Shown here: one piece after another, positions 25,446-33,527 of the stretch | Position numbering within the stretch: position 1 is the first letter of the stretch | How the letters are laid out: each line of letters opens with the position of its first letter | Source of the DNA: Myxococcota bacterium | GTDB lineage: Bacteria > Myxococcota > B64-G9 | NCBI GenBank assembly: GCA_022710975.1 | Contig: JAKLGA010000003.1 | Location: 248,001-312,000, forward strand | Length of the DNA stretch: 64,000 nucleotides | Direction of reading: 5' to 3' | Notes under the pieces: model-generated | Databases searched by the model: none | What the model saw: only the letters and a program-made list of their open reading frames with translations | Told to the model about the DNA's origin: nothing | Translations under genes and position numbers: made by a program

Positions 25446-25474
25446 ACGCTAGCATTCGCGCCGCGGTGCGGCAA
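25446..25474 (-). promoter_or_regulatory. Promoter of the patatin gene, leaderless type
   Basis: On the minus strand TTGCCG (25474-25469) and TAGCGT (25451-25446) are 17 bases apart. Only 7 bases separate the -10 from ATG 25438, and no Shine-Dalgarno is present. Confidence 0.45.
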
Positions 25475-25546
25475 CTATCCCTTCCCCCGCGCCGGGGTTC
25501 GTGGAATCGTGGGAGGCAACAACGACCGATCCGGAGGAGGCTGGGG

Positions 25547-26752
25547 ATGAGAGCGTTCGCCACGTGGGTGTGCCTGGCGTGCCTGAGCGCCTGCGCCGGA
25601 GCGCCGGAGCCCCGGCCGGCCGCCTTCGCCCTGGGGGCGCGGGCTCCGCTCCTGGGCGAGGTGGAGCTGCTCCAGGCGCCCGGGCCCCGGCTCGACCTGG
25701 ACGCGCTCGAGGGGCAGGTGGTGGTGCTCGAGCTGTGGGCCACCTGGTGCCTGCCCTGCGTGGAGGCCATCCCGCACCTGAACGAGCTCGAGCAGCGCTT
25801 CGCGGGCCAGGGGGTGACCTTCGTGTCGATCACCGACGAGCCGCGCCAGGAGATCCTGGCCTTCCTGGAGAAGACGCCCATGCGCGGCTGGATCGGGCTG
25901 CACGCGGGGGAGCTGCCGCTGGCGAGCCTGGGGCTGCGCGGGCTGCCGGCGACCGCGCTCCTCGGCCGGGACGGCCAGCTCCTCGGCCTGACCCACCCCG
26001 AGCACCTGAAGGCGGAGCACCTGGAGGCCGCGCTGCGCGGCGAGCGGCCCGACCTGCCGCCGCCGCCCGCCAGACGCCCCGCCGGAGTGGACCAGCGCGG
26101 TGATCCCACCAGGCTGGTCTACCTGGCCCGCCTGGAGCGCGCCGCCGAGGATGAGGAGTCCTACGGGCAACCCGTCGACGGGGGGTACGTGTCCCGCGGG
26201 AGCTCCCTCGAGAGCCTGCTGTCCTTCGCTTACCAGACCCCGCCTGCCGGGATCCGCATCCAGGCCCCGCTACCCGAGGGGCGGTGGAACTTCGAGCTGA
26301 AGCTGCCCGCCGGCCAGCAGAGCTGGGACAGGGTCTCCGCGGTCATGCAGGCCGAGCTGCTGACCGGCCTCGGGCTGCAAGCCTCGAGGGTGACCGAGGA
26401 CGCCCCGGGCCTGGTGCTGGCCGTGGACGATCGGGCCAAGCTCGAGGGTTGCCAGGTCACGGACACGGTTCACGGCTCGTCCCAGCTCCGCCCGGACGGG
26501 CTGCGGGTGAGGAGCCAGCCGGTGAAGGCGCTGGCCCGGATGCTCGAGCACCTCCTGGCCGAGCGCGTGGTGGACGAGACGAACCTGGAGGGCCGGTTCG
26601 ACTTCAACCTGCCCATTCCGTTCGATCCGTCCGCGCGGCCTGCAACCGCAGCGGTCGACGCCGTGCTCCGGGAGCACGCGGGCCTGTCACTGAAGGAAGC
26701 CACGCGGTCCCTGGAGTTCATCGTCCTGACCCCGCTGCCCGCCGCCAGGTGA
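25547..26752 (+). CDS. TlpA-like thioredoxin lipoprotein fused to DUF3738/TIGR03435
   Basis: The 401-residue protein starts at ATG 25547 behind GGAGGAGG. The signal peptide ends LSAC with lipidated Cys16. Residues about 30-165 are a TlpA/ResA-type thioredoxin domain: LELWATWCLPCVEAIPHL (active site Cys68-Leu-Pro-Cys71), VTFVSITDEP, RGLPATALLGRDG (cis-Pro). Residues about 190-401 match the DUF3738 / TIGR03435 soil-associated family: RGSSLESLLSFAY, LPEGRWNFELKLPA, GLRVRSQPVKALARMLEHLL, DETNLEGRFDFNLP, LSLKEATRSLEFIVLTP. The family is mostly known from Acidobacteria, where fusions to thioredoxin domains also occur (recalled). The product would be a membrane-anchored periplasmic thiol oxidoreductase. 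It is followed 54 bases later by an ABC ATPase. Confidence 0.88.
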   Translation: MRAFATWVCLACLSACAGAPEPRPAAFALGARAPLLGEVELLQAPGPRLDLDALEGQVVVLELWATWCLPCVEAIPHLNELEQRFAGQGVTFVSITDEPRQEILAFLEKTPMRGWIGLHAGELPLASLGLRGLPATALLGRDGQLLGLTHPEHLKAEHLEAALRGERPDLPPPPARRPAGVDQRGDPTRLVYLARLERAAEDEESYGQPVDGGYVSRGSSLESLLSFAYQTPPAGIRIQAPLPEGRWNFELKLPAGQQSWDRVSAVMQAELLTGLGLQASRVTEDAPGLVLAVDDRAKLEGCQVTDTVHGSSQLRPDGLRVRSQPVKALARMLEHLLAERVVDETNLEGRFDFNLPIPFDPSARPATAAVDAVLREHAGLSLKEATRSLEFIVLTPLPAAR

Positions 26753-26806
26753 GCCCGGTGGACGGGGCCGCCCGGCCCGGGTAGCATGCCCCCTGGAGGT
26801 GGCCCC

Positions 26807-27610
26807 TTGGCGGACCCGGCGCTGCGCTTCGAGGCGGTGAGCTTCGCCTACGGGCCCCGGCCGGTGCTCACCGGCCTCGACCTCGAGGTCCCGGCCGGCT
26901 CGTTCTGCGGGCTGCTCGGGCCCAACGGGGCGGGCAAGTCGACCCTGCTGCAGCTCGCCGCCGGCGCGCTCCGTCCCCGGGCGGGGCAGGTGAGCGTGCT
27001 GGGCCGGCCGCTCGCGGCCTGGGGGCGGCGCGAGCTGGCCCGCTGCGTGGCGGTGGTGCCCCAGCGCTTCGAGCTGGCCTTCCCCTTCAGCGTGCTCGAG
27101 GTGGTGTTGCTCGGCCGCCTGCCCCACCGGGGTCCGCTGGCGCTCGACAGCGCCCGCGACCTGGAGCTCGCCCGCGAGGCCATGCGGGCCACCGAGACCC
27201 TGGAGTTCGCCGGCCGGCGCCTGCACGAGCTGTCCGGCGGCGAGTGGAAGCGGGTGCTGGTGGCCAAGGCGCTGGCCCAGGAGCCGCGCGTGCTGCTGCT
27301 CGACGAGCCGGCCGCGGAGCTCGACATCCGCCACCAGGTGGCGCTGTACGAGCTGGTCGACCGGGTGCGGCGGGAGCGCGAGGTGACCGTGCTGGCCGCC
27401 ATGCACGAGCTCAACCTGGCCGCGGCCTACTGCGACCGCTTCGTGCTGCTCCGGGACGGCGCGGTGGCGCGGAGCGGCGCGCTCGAGGAGGTCATGACCT
27501 ACCAGCACCTGACGGCGGCGTTCGGCATCGACATCTACGTGGGCGTCAACGAGCTGACCGGCCACCGCCTGTTCACCCCGCTGGTGCGCCGGGGCGGGGA
27601 GGGCGCGTGA
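26807..27610 (+). CDS. ABC transporter ATPase of the FecE/BtuD type
   Basis: The 267-residue protein is taken from TTG 26807 because GGAGG lies 7 bases before it; an ATG at 26786 has no ribosome-binding site. Walker A is LGPNGAGKST (37-46), the Q-loop lies in VAVVPQRF, the signature is LSGGEWKR, Walker B is VLLLDEPAAELD and the H-loop is AAMHELNLAA. The C-terminal tail (SGALEEVMTYQHLTAAFGI, VYVG-like end) is typical of iron-siderophore and cobalamin importers. It should power the FecCD permease at 18655 with the binding protein at 10325. Its last bases overlap the GTG of the FG-GAP gene (GTGA), so the two are translationally coupled. Confidence 0.9.
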   Translation: MADPALRFEAVSFAYGPRPVLTGLDLEVPAGSFCGLLGPNGAGKSTLLQLAAGALRPRAGQVSVLGRPLAAWGRRELARCVAVVPQRFELAFPFSVLEVVLLGRLPHRGPLALDSARDLELAREAMRATETLEFAGRRLHELSGGEWKRVLVAKALAQEPRVLLLDEPAAELDIRHQVALYELVDRVRREREVTVLAAMHELNLAAAYCDRFVLLRDGAVARSGALEEVMTYQHLTAAFGIDIYVGVNELTGHRLFTPLVRRGGEGA

Positions 27611-29151
27611 GCTCGCGGGCGGGTGGGCTCCTGCTGGCCTGGGTCCTCCTGGCCCCGGGCGCGGCCACCCGGGCCGACGCGCCGCCGCCCTTCGGCCCGC
27701 GCATCGATCTCCGGGTCGCGGGCCGCGTGGTGGCGGCCCGGCCCGCGGACGTGGACGGCGACGGCCTCCTGGACGTGCTGGTCTTCTGGCGCCAGGGCGA
27801 TCCGCCGGAGTCCAGGGGCCGGGTGTCGGTGCACCGGGCCGGGCCCGGCGGGCCGGCCGCGACGCCGCTCCAGGTCCTGGGGCTGCCCGAGGGCTGCGCG
27901 GCCTTCGACGTGGGCGACGCCGACGGGGACGGCCGGGCGGACGTGCTGCTGCTGCAGGGCGACGGGGTGTACGCGCTCCCGGGCCAGGCCGACGGCCGGC
28001 TGGCCGAGCAGCCGCGGGCGCTGCTGCGCGCGCCCATGCTGGCCGCCTTCCCCCACCCGGACCACGTGCCGCCCCTGGAGCTGCTGGTCGACCTGGGCGC
28101 GCCCGGCAAGCCGCGGCGCGCGCTGCTCGCGCCGGGCTTGCCGCCCGGGCCGCTCACCCTGGCCGAGCCCGGGCCGGACGGCGCCTTCGAGCGCCGGGAG
28201 CTGCTGCGGGTGCCCACCCGCTCGAACCTGCACACCGCGGCCGAGGACGCCCACGCGGTGCGCGAGTTCGGCGCCCTCGTCCAGTTCACCCTCCCGCGCC
28301 TGCGGGTGGCGGACCAGGACGGGGACGGGCGGGCGGATCTGCTGTTCTTCGCGGACGACGCGCTGGCGGTCTTCCGCGCCCGGGCGGACGGCGGCTTCCC
28401 CCGCGACCCGGACCTGTGGCGGGCCTTCGGGCTGCTGTCGCCCGAGGAGCGCGTGTCCCGCAACGTGTTCGTGCGCGGGGACGCGGCCGACCTCGACGGG
28501 GACGGGCGGGCCGATCTGATGTTCAACAAGACCCGCGGCGGGCTGGCCAGCATGAGCGCGGAGACCCAGCTCTACCGGGCCGCGCCGGACGGCGGCTACC
28601 CCGCCCGGCCCGACGTGCGTATCCAGAGCGCCGGGTTCGGCTCCGCGGTGCGGCTGCTGGACGTGGACGGCGACGGGCGCACGGATCTGGTGCGGCCGCA
28701 CCTCGAGGTGGGCCTGGTGGTCATGAGCCAGGTGCTGTTCACCGGCCGGGTGGGCGTGGACTTCCTGGTGCACCTCTCCCGCCGTGGCCTGCCCGGGCCG
28801 CGGCCCGACTGCGCCCTGGCGGGCTCCCTCGGCATCGACTTCCAGTCCAGCCAGGAGATGCGCGGGCCCTACCCGCTGCTCGGCGAGGACTTCACCGGCG
28901 ACGGGCGGGCGGACGCGATCGTGGGGGTGGCCGGCGGCGGCTCGGGCGACAACCCCGACCGGCTGGACCTGCTGCCCGGGCTCGCGGAGGGCTGCTTCGA
29001 CGACGACGCGAGCTGGAGCCTGGAGCTGCCCGGCACGCGCAACGTGGGCGCCTACCGGGTGCGGGCCGGTGGGAGCCCGGGCCTGATCCTGTTCTTCTCC
29101 CAGGGCACGACGCACCGCGGGGACGTGTGGGTCTTCCCCCCGCGGCCCTGA
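27607..29151 (+). CDS. Exported FG-GAP/VCBS repeat protein
   Basis: The 514-residue protein starts at GTG 27607, overlapping the stop of the ATPase gene. Residues 1-25 are a signal peptide (LLLAWVLLAPGAATRADA). The rest is a beta-propeller of FG-GAP/VCBS units, each with a calcium-loop motif DxDGDGxxD: DVDGDGLLDVLVF, DADGDGRADVLLL, DQDGDGRADLLFF, DLDGDGRADLMF, DVDGDGRTDLV and a variant TGDGRADAIVG. Six such loops suggest a six- or seven-bladed propeller. It would lie outside the cytoplasm and bind calcium; the ligand is unknown. Coupling to an importer ATPase is odd for a surface propeller and may be only economy of space. Confidence 0.88.
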   Translation: MSSRAGGLLLAWVLLAPGAATRADAPPPFGPRIDLRVAGRVVAARPADVDGDGLLDVLVFWRQGDPPESRGRVSVHRAGPGGPAATPLQVLGLPEGCAAFDVGDADGDGRADVLLLQGDGVYALPGQADGRLAEQPRALLRAPMLAAFPHPDHVPPLELLVDLGAPGKPRRALLAPGLPPGPLTLAEPGPDGAFERRELLRVPTRSNLHTAAEDAHAVREFGALVQFTLPRLRVADQDGDGRADLLFFADDALAVFRARADGGFPRDPDLWRAFGLLSPEERVSRNVFVRGDAADLDGDGRADLMFNKTRGGLASMSAETQLYRAAPDGGYPARPDVRIQSAGFGSAVRLLDVDGDGRTDLVRPHLEVGLVVMSQVLFTGRVGVDFLVHLSRRGLPGPRPDCALAGSLGIDFQSSQEMRGPYPLLGEDFTGDGRADAIVGVAGGGSGDNPDRLDLLPGLAEGCFDDDASWSLELPGTRNVGAYRVRAGGSPGLILFFSQGTTHRGDVWVFPPRP

Positions 29152-29160
29152 GCCGGCGCG

Positions 29161-30060
29161 CTAGAGGAACAGGCGCACCGAGGCGCCCAGGGTGCCGCCC
29201 CAGCCGTGGGAGACCGGGCCGCGGTAGCCGAGATCCACGCCGAACGACTCGGACACGTAGCCCGCGCCGAAGCTGTACCAGTGCTCGGAGCCGTAGGGCG
29301 AGGCGTCGTCGAACTGGTAGCCGGCGCGGACGACCAGCTCGCCGAAGACCAGGTACTCGGCCCCGACGCAGTAGCGGTAGCCCTGGTCCTTCGCGCCCAC
29401 CATGTCCCCGGGGTCGGCCAGGCGCTGGAAGTTGGCGAACCAGTCGAAGGCGATCACCAGGGAGCGGAAGGGCGACCAGGCCACGGCCGCGGCCATGGAC
29501 ATGGGGTGGTCGAGGTAGTCGCCGGTGTTGGTCAGGTTGTAGCCCACCACCCCCACGCTGAAGCCCATGGGCAGCACGGCCAGCAGGCCGACGTCCACGG
29601 AGACCGCGTCGACCGCGTCCTCGCGGCCGTTGCGGTCGAAGTTCAGGTACTTCACGTTCAGGCCGAGGTGGAACATGTCGCCCAGCGGGAAGGCGAAGGC
29701 CATGTCGTAGCGGTTGCCGTGCTTCGAGTCGCCGGTGCGCTGGACACGGGTGTAGGCCACGCCGGTGGCGAAGGGCCCGAGCTGGTTGTCCAGCACCGAG
29801 GCGTTGAAGATGTGCTCCTCGGGCCCGCCCTCTTCCAGGTAGTCCGGGGTGACCACGTACTGGACGTCGAAGGCGTAGCGCTTGAACAGGCTCAGGCCGG
29901 CCGGGTTGTAGAAGATCGTGTCGGTGCTGCTGGCCACGGCGCGGTAGGCCTCCCCCATGCCCATGGGGCGGGTGAGCTGCATGTCCTCGCCGGCCAGGGC
30001 CGGCGCGGACAGGAGCAGGCACGAGAGCGAGCAGACGAACAGGCGCATGGCTGAAGGCAT
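29161..30060 (-). CDS. Outer-membrane beta-barrel protein of the PorV/FadL type
   Basis: The 299-residue protein starts at ATG 30060, with GGAGAGG upstream; the ATG at 30048 lacks a site. The signal peptide ends SAPALAGE. The mature N-terminus MQLTRPMGMGEAYRAVA, then STDTIFYNPAGLSLFKRY, is the hatch-like start seen in PorV/PorQ and FadL-related barrels. Alternating amphipathic strands with aromatic girdles follow (GVAYTRVQ, YDMAFAFPLG, LGLNVKYLNF, and so on). The last residues are GTLGASVRLFL, a beta-signal-like end. It should be inserted by BAM. Its cargo is unknown. It ends 9 bases from the convergent FG-GAP gene. Confidence 0.85.
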   Translation of the reverse strand: MPSAMRLFVCSLSCLLLSAPALAGEDMQLTRPMGMGEAYRAVASSTDTIFYNPAGLSLFKRYAFDVQYVVTPDYLEEGGPEEHIFNASVLDNQLGPFATGVAYTRVQRTGDSKHGNRYDMAFAFPLGDMFHLGLNVKYLNFDRNGREDAVDAVSVDVGLLAVLPMGFSVGVVGYNLTNTGDYLDHPMSMAAAVAWSPFRSLVIAFDWFANFQRLADPGDMVGAKDQGYRYCVGAEYLVFGELVVRAGYQFDDASPYGSEHWYSFGAGYVSESFGVDLGYRGPVSHGWGGTLGASVRLFL

Positions 30061-30110
30061 GGGTTGGCCTCTCCTCGGGTACGCCACACTAACCGCCCAT
30101 GCGGGGCAGT

Positions 30111-33100
30111 TCAATCCCCGCGACGGCGGCGGGCGAAGCAGAGCGCGCCCAGGCCGAGCCCGAGGCCGAGCAGCGCGGGCGCCTCCGGCCCGCCCTGGGT
30201 CCCGCAGGCGCAGCCGCCGCCGCCGCCCGGGCAGGGCCGATCCTGCCCGTCGCAGTCCTGATCGAGCCCGTCCCCGCAGCTCTCCAGCGCCCCCGGGTGG
30301 ACGCCGGCGGCCTGATCGTCGCAGTCGTCGCCGCCGCAGGCCAGGGCCTGGTGGCCGTCGCTGTCCGCGTCGCAGGCGCAGGGCTCGTCGCCCCCGCTGC
30401 AGTCCTGATCGACGCCGTCGCCGCAGGTCTCCGCGGCGCCCGGGTGGGCGGCCGGGTTCCCGTCGTTGCAGTCGTCCCCGCCGCAGGCCGCGTCCTGGTG
30501 CCCGTCCCCGTCCGCGTCCGCGCAGCCGCAGGCCTGGTCCGCGCCGCTGCAGTCCTGGTCGACGCCGTCGCCGCAGGTCTCGGCCGCGCCAGGGTGGATG
30601 GCCGCGTCCGCGTCGTCGCAGTCCGTGCCGCCGCAGGCCTGGGCCTGGGCGCCGTCGCCGTCCGCGTCCGCGCAGCCGGCGCAGCCCTCGTCGACCGTGC
30701 CGTCGCAGTCGTTGTCCCGGCCGTCGGTGCAGCGCTCCGCCGCGCCCGGGTGGTCCAGGCCGTCGTAGTCGTTGCAGTCGTCCCCGCCGCAGTTGGCGGC
30801 CTGGTAGCCGTCGCCGTCCGCGTCACGGCAGTTGCTCTCGCACTGGCCGGCCCGGCAGCTCTCGGTGCCGGCGCAGGCGCGCTCGCACGCGCCGCAAGTC
30901 GCCTCCGAGGACAGGTCGGCCTCGAAGCCGTCGGCGGGGGCCAGGTTGCAGTCGTCCCAGCCCGCCAGGCAGCGCTCCAGGCTGCAGCCTCCGGCCGCGC
31001 AGGCGCCCTCGCCGTGGGCGAAGGTGCAGGCGTCGGCGCAGCCCAGGCAGTCCGTGGCGGTGCCGAGCGGGGTCTCGCAGCCGTCCGCCTCCTGCTCGTT
31101 GCAGTCCTCGAAACCGGCGGCGCAGGTGGCCAGGGTGCAGGCCCCGGCCATGCAGGCGCCGGTCCCGTTCGGGAAGACTGCGCGGCAGTCGTCGCCGCAG
31201 GCGGCGCAGTTCGCGTCCCCGCCCAGCTCGGTCTCGCAGCCGTCGGCCGGGCCGCCCGCGCAGTCGCCGAAGCCCTCCAGGCAGCTCGCCAGCACGCACA
31301 CCCCGGCCTGGCAGCCGCCCACCGCGTGGGGGTAGTCGCCGGTGCAGTCGTCGCCGCAGCCCGCGCAGTCGCCGGGCGTGCCGAGCGGGGTCTCGCAGCC
31401 GTCGGCGGGCCCGCCGGCGCAGTCCTCCCAGCCGGGCTCGCAGCCCAGGATGACGCAGCCGCTGTCCACGCAGCCCATCTGGGTGTGGGCCGGCGCCTGG
31501 CAGGGCTGGCCGCAGCCGCCGCAGTTCAGGGGGTCCGCGCTGGTGTCGATGCAGGCGTCGTCGCAGCGGGTGAGCCCGTCCGGGCAGTCGGTGATGCAGC
31601 CGGACTGCCAGCAGAACTCGCCCGCCCCGGCGTCGCAGGTGGTGAGGCAGTCGCCGCAGTGTCCCTCGTCGCTCAGGGTGTCGGTCTCGCAGCCGGCCTC
31701 CGCCGAGCAGTCGCCGAAGCCCGGGTCGCATACCACCAGGCAGGCGGGCCCGGCCGGGTCGCAGCTCGAGCCCCCGGCGTGGGGCAGGGCGGCGCAGGCG
31801 TCGCCGCAGCCGGCGCAGTCCGCGTCCGTGCCGAGCGGGGTCTCGCAGCCGTCGGCCGCGCCCCCGGCGCAGTCGGCCTGGCCCGCGTCGCAGGCCTGGA
31901 TGACGCAGTCGCCGGCCACGCACGCAGGCGTGGCGTGCGGGGTGACGCAGCCCTGGCCGCAGCCGCCGCAGTTCTCGAGATCGCCCTGGGTGTCGACGCA
32001 GGCGCCGGAGCACTCCTCCTCGCCGTCCGGGCAGTCGATCTCGCAGCTCGAGCTCAGCGTGTAGCTGCCGACCACCTCGGGCCGCCAGGAGTCCACCAGC
32101 ACGTAGTACATCCGGCCCGGCGTGGTGGTGAAGCTGACCACCTCGGCCGGGTTCTGGGTGTCGTCCTGCACCCGATCGCTGAAGGCGACCAGCCCGCCGG
32201 ACACGCACAGGCCGTCGAGGTTCTCCTCGACGACGTACAGGCCCAGGTCCGGGGCGGGGTTCCAGCCGTCCGGGTCGATGTCCAGGCTGAGCGTCACCCG
32301 GGTCGGCTCCAGGCTGCTCAAGCTGTAGACCACCTCGGGCCCGCGCGCGCCCCAGGCGATGTCCGGGTAGGCGGACAGGCTGTTCGTGCCGCCGGTGGTG
32401 TCGCCGGTCACGGCGGCGCCGCAGGCCAGCGCGGCGCCGGCCTGGCAGGTCTCGTTCAGGCAGGCCAGGGTGTAGTCGAACAGGTCGTAGCCGCCCGTCC
32501 AGTACTCCACCGAGATGAAGTAGGTCTGGTCCGCGTGGGCGAAGAAGGCCACGGTCGGCTCGGCGCTGCCCACGGCGTAGCCCGCGCACGCGGACGGGTC
32601 GCACACGTCGTCCCGGCCGAAGGACTCGACCACGAACAGGTCCACGTCCGAGTCGGAGGTCACCTCGACCAGCACCGTGGTGTCGCGGGTGAGCTCGATG
32701 GAGGCGATGTACTCCTCGTCGTACCAGTCCCCGGCCGCGGTGCCGCAGTAGTCCTCGACCGTGTCCGTGCCGTCCAGCAGGCTGGCCGTGCCGCTCGCCC
32801 CGCAGGCCCAGGCGGTCACCGCGCCGCAGGCCGGGCAGGCGGCGTCCCCGCCGCCGCAGTCGTCGTCCACGCCGTTGTCGCAGATCTCGTCCGCGCCCGG
32901 GTGGATGGCGGGATCGGCGTCGTCGCAGTCGTCGCCGCAGGGGCAGGTGGCGGCGTCCAGGCCGGGGTGGCCGTCGCCGTCCCCGTCCGCGCAAGCCGGG
33001 TAGGTGGTGCAGGCGAGCTCCAGCTCGTACGGCCCGTAGTCCCAGGAGTAGTAGCCGTCCACGCTCAGGATGTACTCGCCCGGCGGCAGATCCACCGCCA

Positions 33101-33476
33101 GGCTCTCGGGGGCGCCCGAGTAGCCGCTGTCGGCGCCCGCCAGGCAGGCGCCCGGCGCGCAGTCGCCGCCCACCACGGGCAGCACGGCCAGGGTCCCGTC
33201 GAAGGACGCGGGGCGCAGCTGTGCGTTCAGCCGGACGCACTCGGTCAGCACCAGGCGGTGGTTGGCCTCGCGGCCGGGCTCGCTGGTCAGGCAGCTGTAG
33301 CTGGCGATCAGGTTCTGGCCGTCGCTGGAGTCGCCGGCCAGGGTCTGCCCGCAGGTGATCGCCACGGGCGACGGGCAGGTCTGGGCCCGGGCGGGGCCGG
33401 CCGCCAGCGCCAGCAGCAGGGGCGCGGCGAGCAGGGCGAGACCCCGGGCCGGGCGGGCGGAGGATCGGTAGTCCAT
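30111..33476 (-). CDS. Large cysteine-rich MopE-type surface protein with MYXO-CTERM-like tail
   Basis: The 1121-residue protein starts at ATG 33476, which is 6 bases after GAGGAG; the ATG at 33482 abuts that site. The signal peptide ends PARAQ. Three beta domains of the pre-peptidase type cover about 35-155, 215-330 and 340-470, with a MopE motif between the first two. A Cys-rich region (about 480-875) has repeats of the type GFxDCxxxxADGCETxLG followed by CxxCGxxC, and Stig1-like units (CVDTQGDLENCGGCGQGC). Four tandem MopE motifs follow (about 880-1080; DADGDG, CGGDDCxD, HPGAAE, CGDGxDQDCSG). The tail GGCACGTQ, hydrophobic stretch and RRRRG resembles a MYXO-CTERM sorting signal. It is a paralogue of the gene at 1-994. 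MopE motifs are reported to bind copper; binding here is inferred. Confidence 0.9.
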   Translation of the reverse strand: MDYRSSARPARGLALLAAPLLLALAAGPARAQTCPSPVAITCGQTLAGDSSDGQNLIASYSCLTSEPGREANHRLVLTECVRLNAQLRPASFDGTLAVLPVVGGDCAPGACLAGADSGYSGAPESLAVDLPPGEYILSVDGYYSWDYGPYELELACTTYPACADGDGDGHPGLDAATCPCGDDCDDADPAIHPGADEICDNGVDDDCGGGDAACPACGAVTAWACGASGTASLLDGTDTVEDYCGTAAGDWYDEEYIASIELTRDTTVLVEVTSDSDVDLFVVESFGRDDVCDPSACAGYAVGSAEPTVAFFAHADQTYFISVEYWTGGYDLFDYTLACLNETCQAGAALACGAAVTGDTTGGTNSLSAYPDIAWGARGPEVVYSLSSLEPTRVTLSLDIDPDGWNPAPDLGLYVVEENLDGLCVSGGLVAFSDRVQDDTQNPAEVVSFTTTPGRMYYVLVDSWRPEVVGSYTLSSSCEIDCPDGEEECSGACVDTQGDLENCGGCGQGCVTPHATPACVAGDCVIQACDAGQADCAGGAADGCETPLGTDADCAGCGDACAALPHAGGSSCDPAGPACLVVCDPGFGDCSAEAGCETDTLSDEGHCGDCLTTCDAGAGEFCWQSGCITDCPDGLTRCDDACIDTSADPLNCGGCGQPCQAPAHTQMGCVDSGCVILGCEPGWEDCAGGPADGCETPLGTPGDCAGCGDDCTGDYPHAVGGCQAGVCVLASCLEGFGDCAGGPADGCETELGGDANCAACGDDCRAVFPNGTGACMAGACTLATCAAGFEDCNEQEADGCETPLGTATDCLGCADACTFAHGEGACAAGGCSLERCLAGWDDCNLAPADGFEADLSSEATCGACERACAGTESCRAGQCESNCRDADGDGYQAANCGGDDCNDYDGLDHPGAAERCTDGRDNDCDGTVDEGCAGCADADGDGAQAQACGGTDCDDADAAIHPGAAETCGDGVDQDCSGADQACGCADADGDGHQDAACGGDDCNDGNPAAHPGAAETCGDGVDQDCSGGDEPCACDADSDGHQALACGGDDCDDQAAGVHPGALESCGDGLDQDCDGQDRPCPGGGGGCACGTQGGPEAPALLGLGLGLGALCFARRRRGD

Positions 33477-33527
33477 GGCCATCTCCTCGTCTGGATTCCC
33501 CGAGACTGGACCGAAGGGGGCGCGGCG

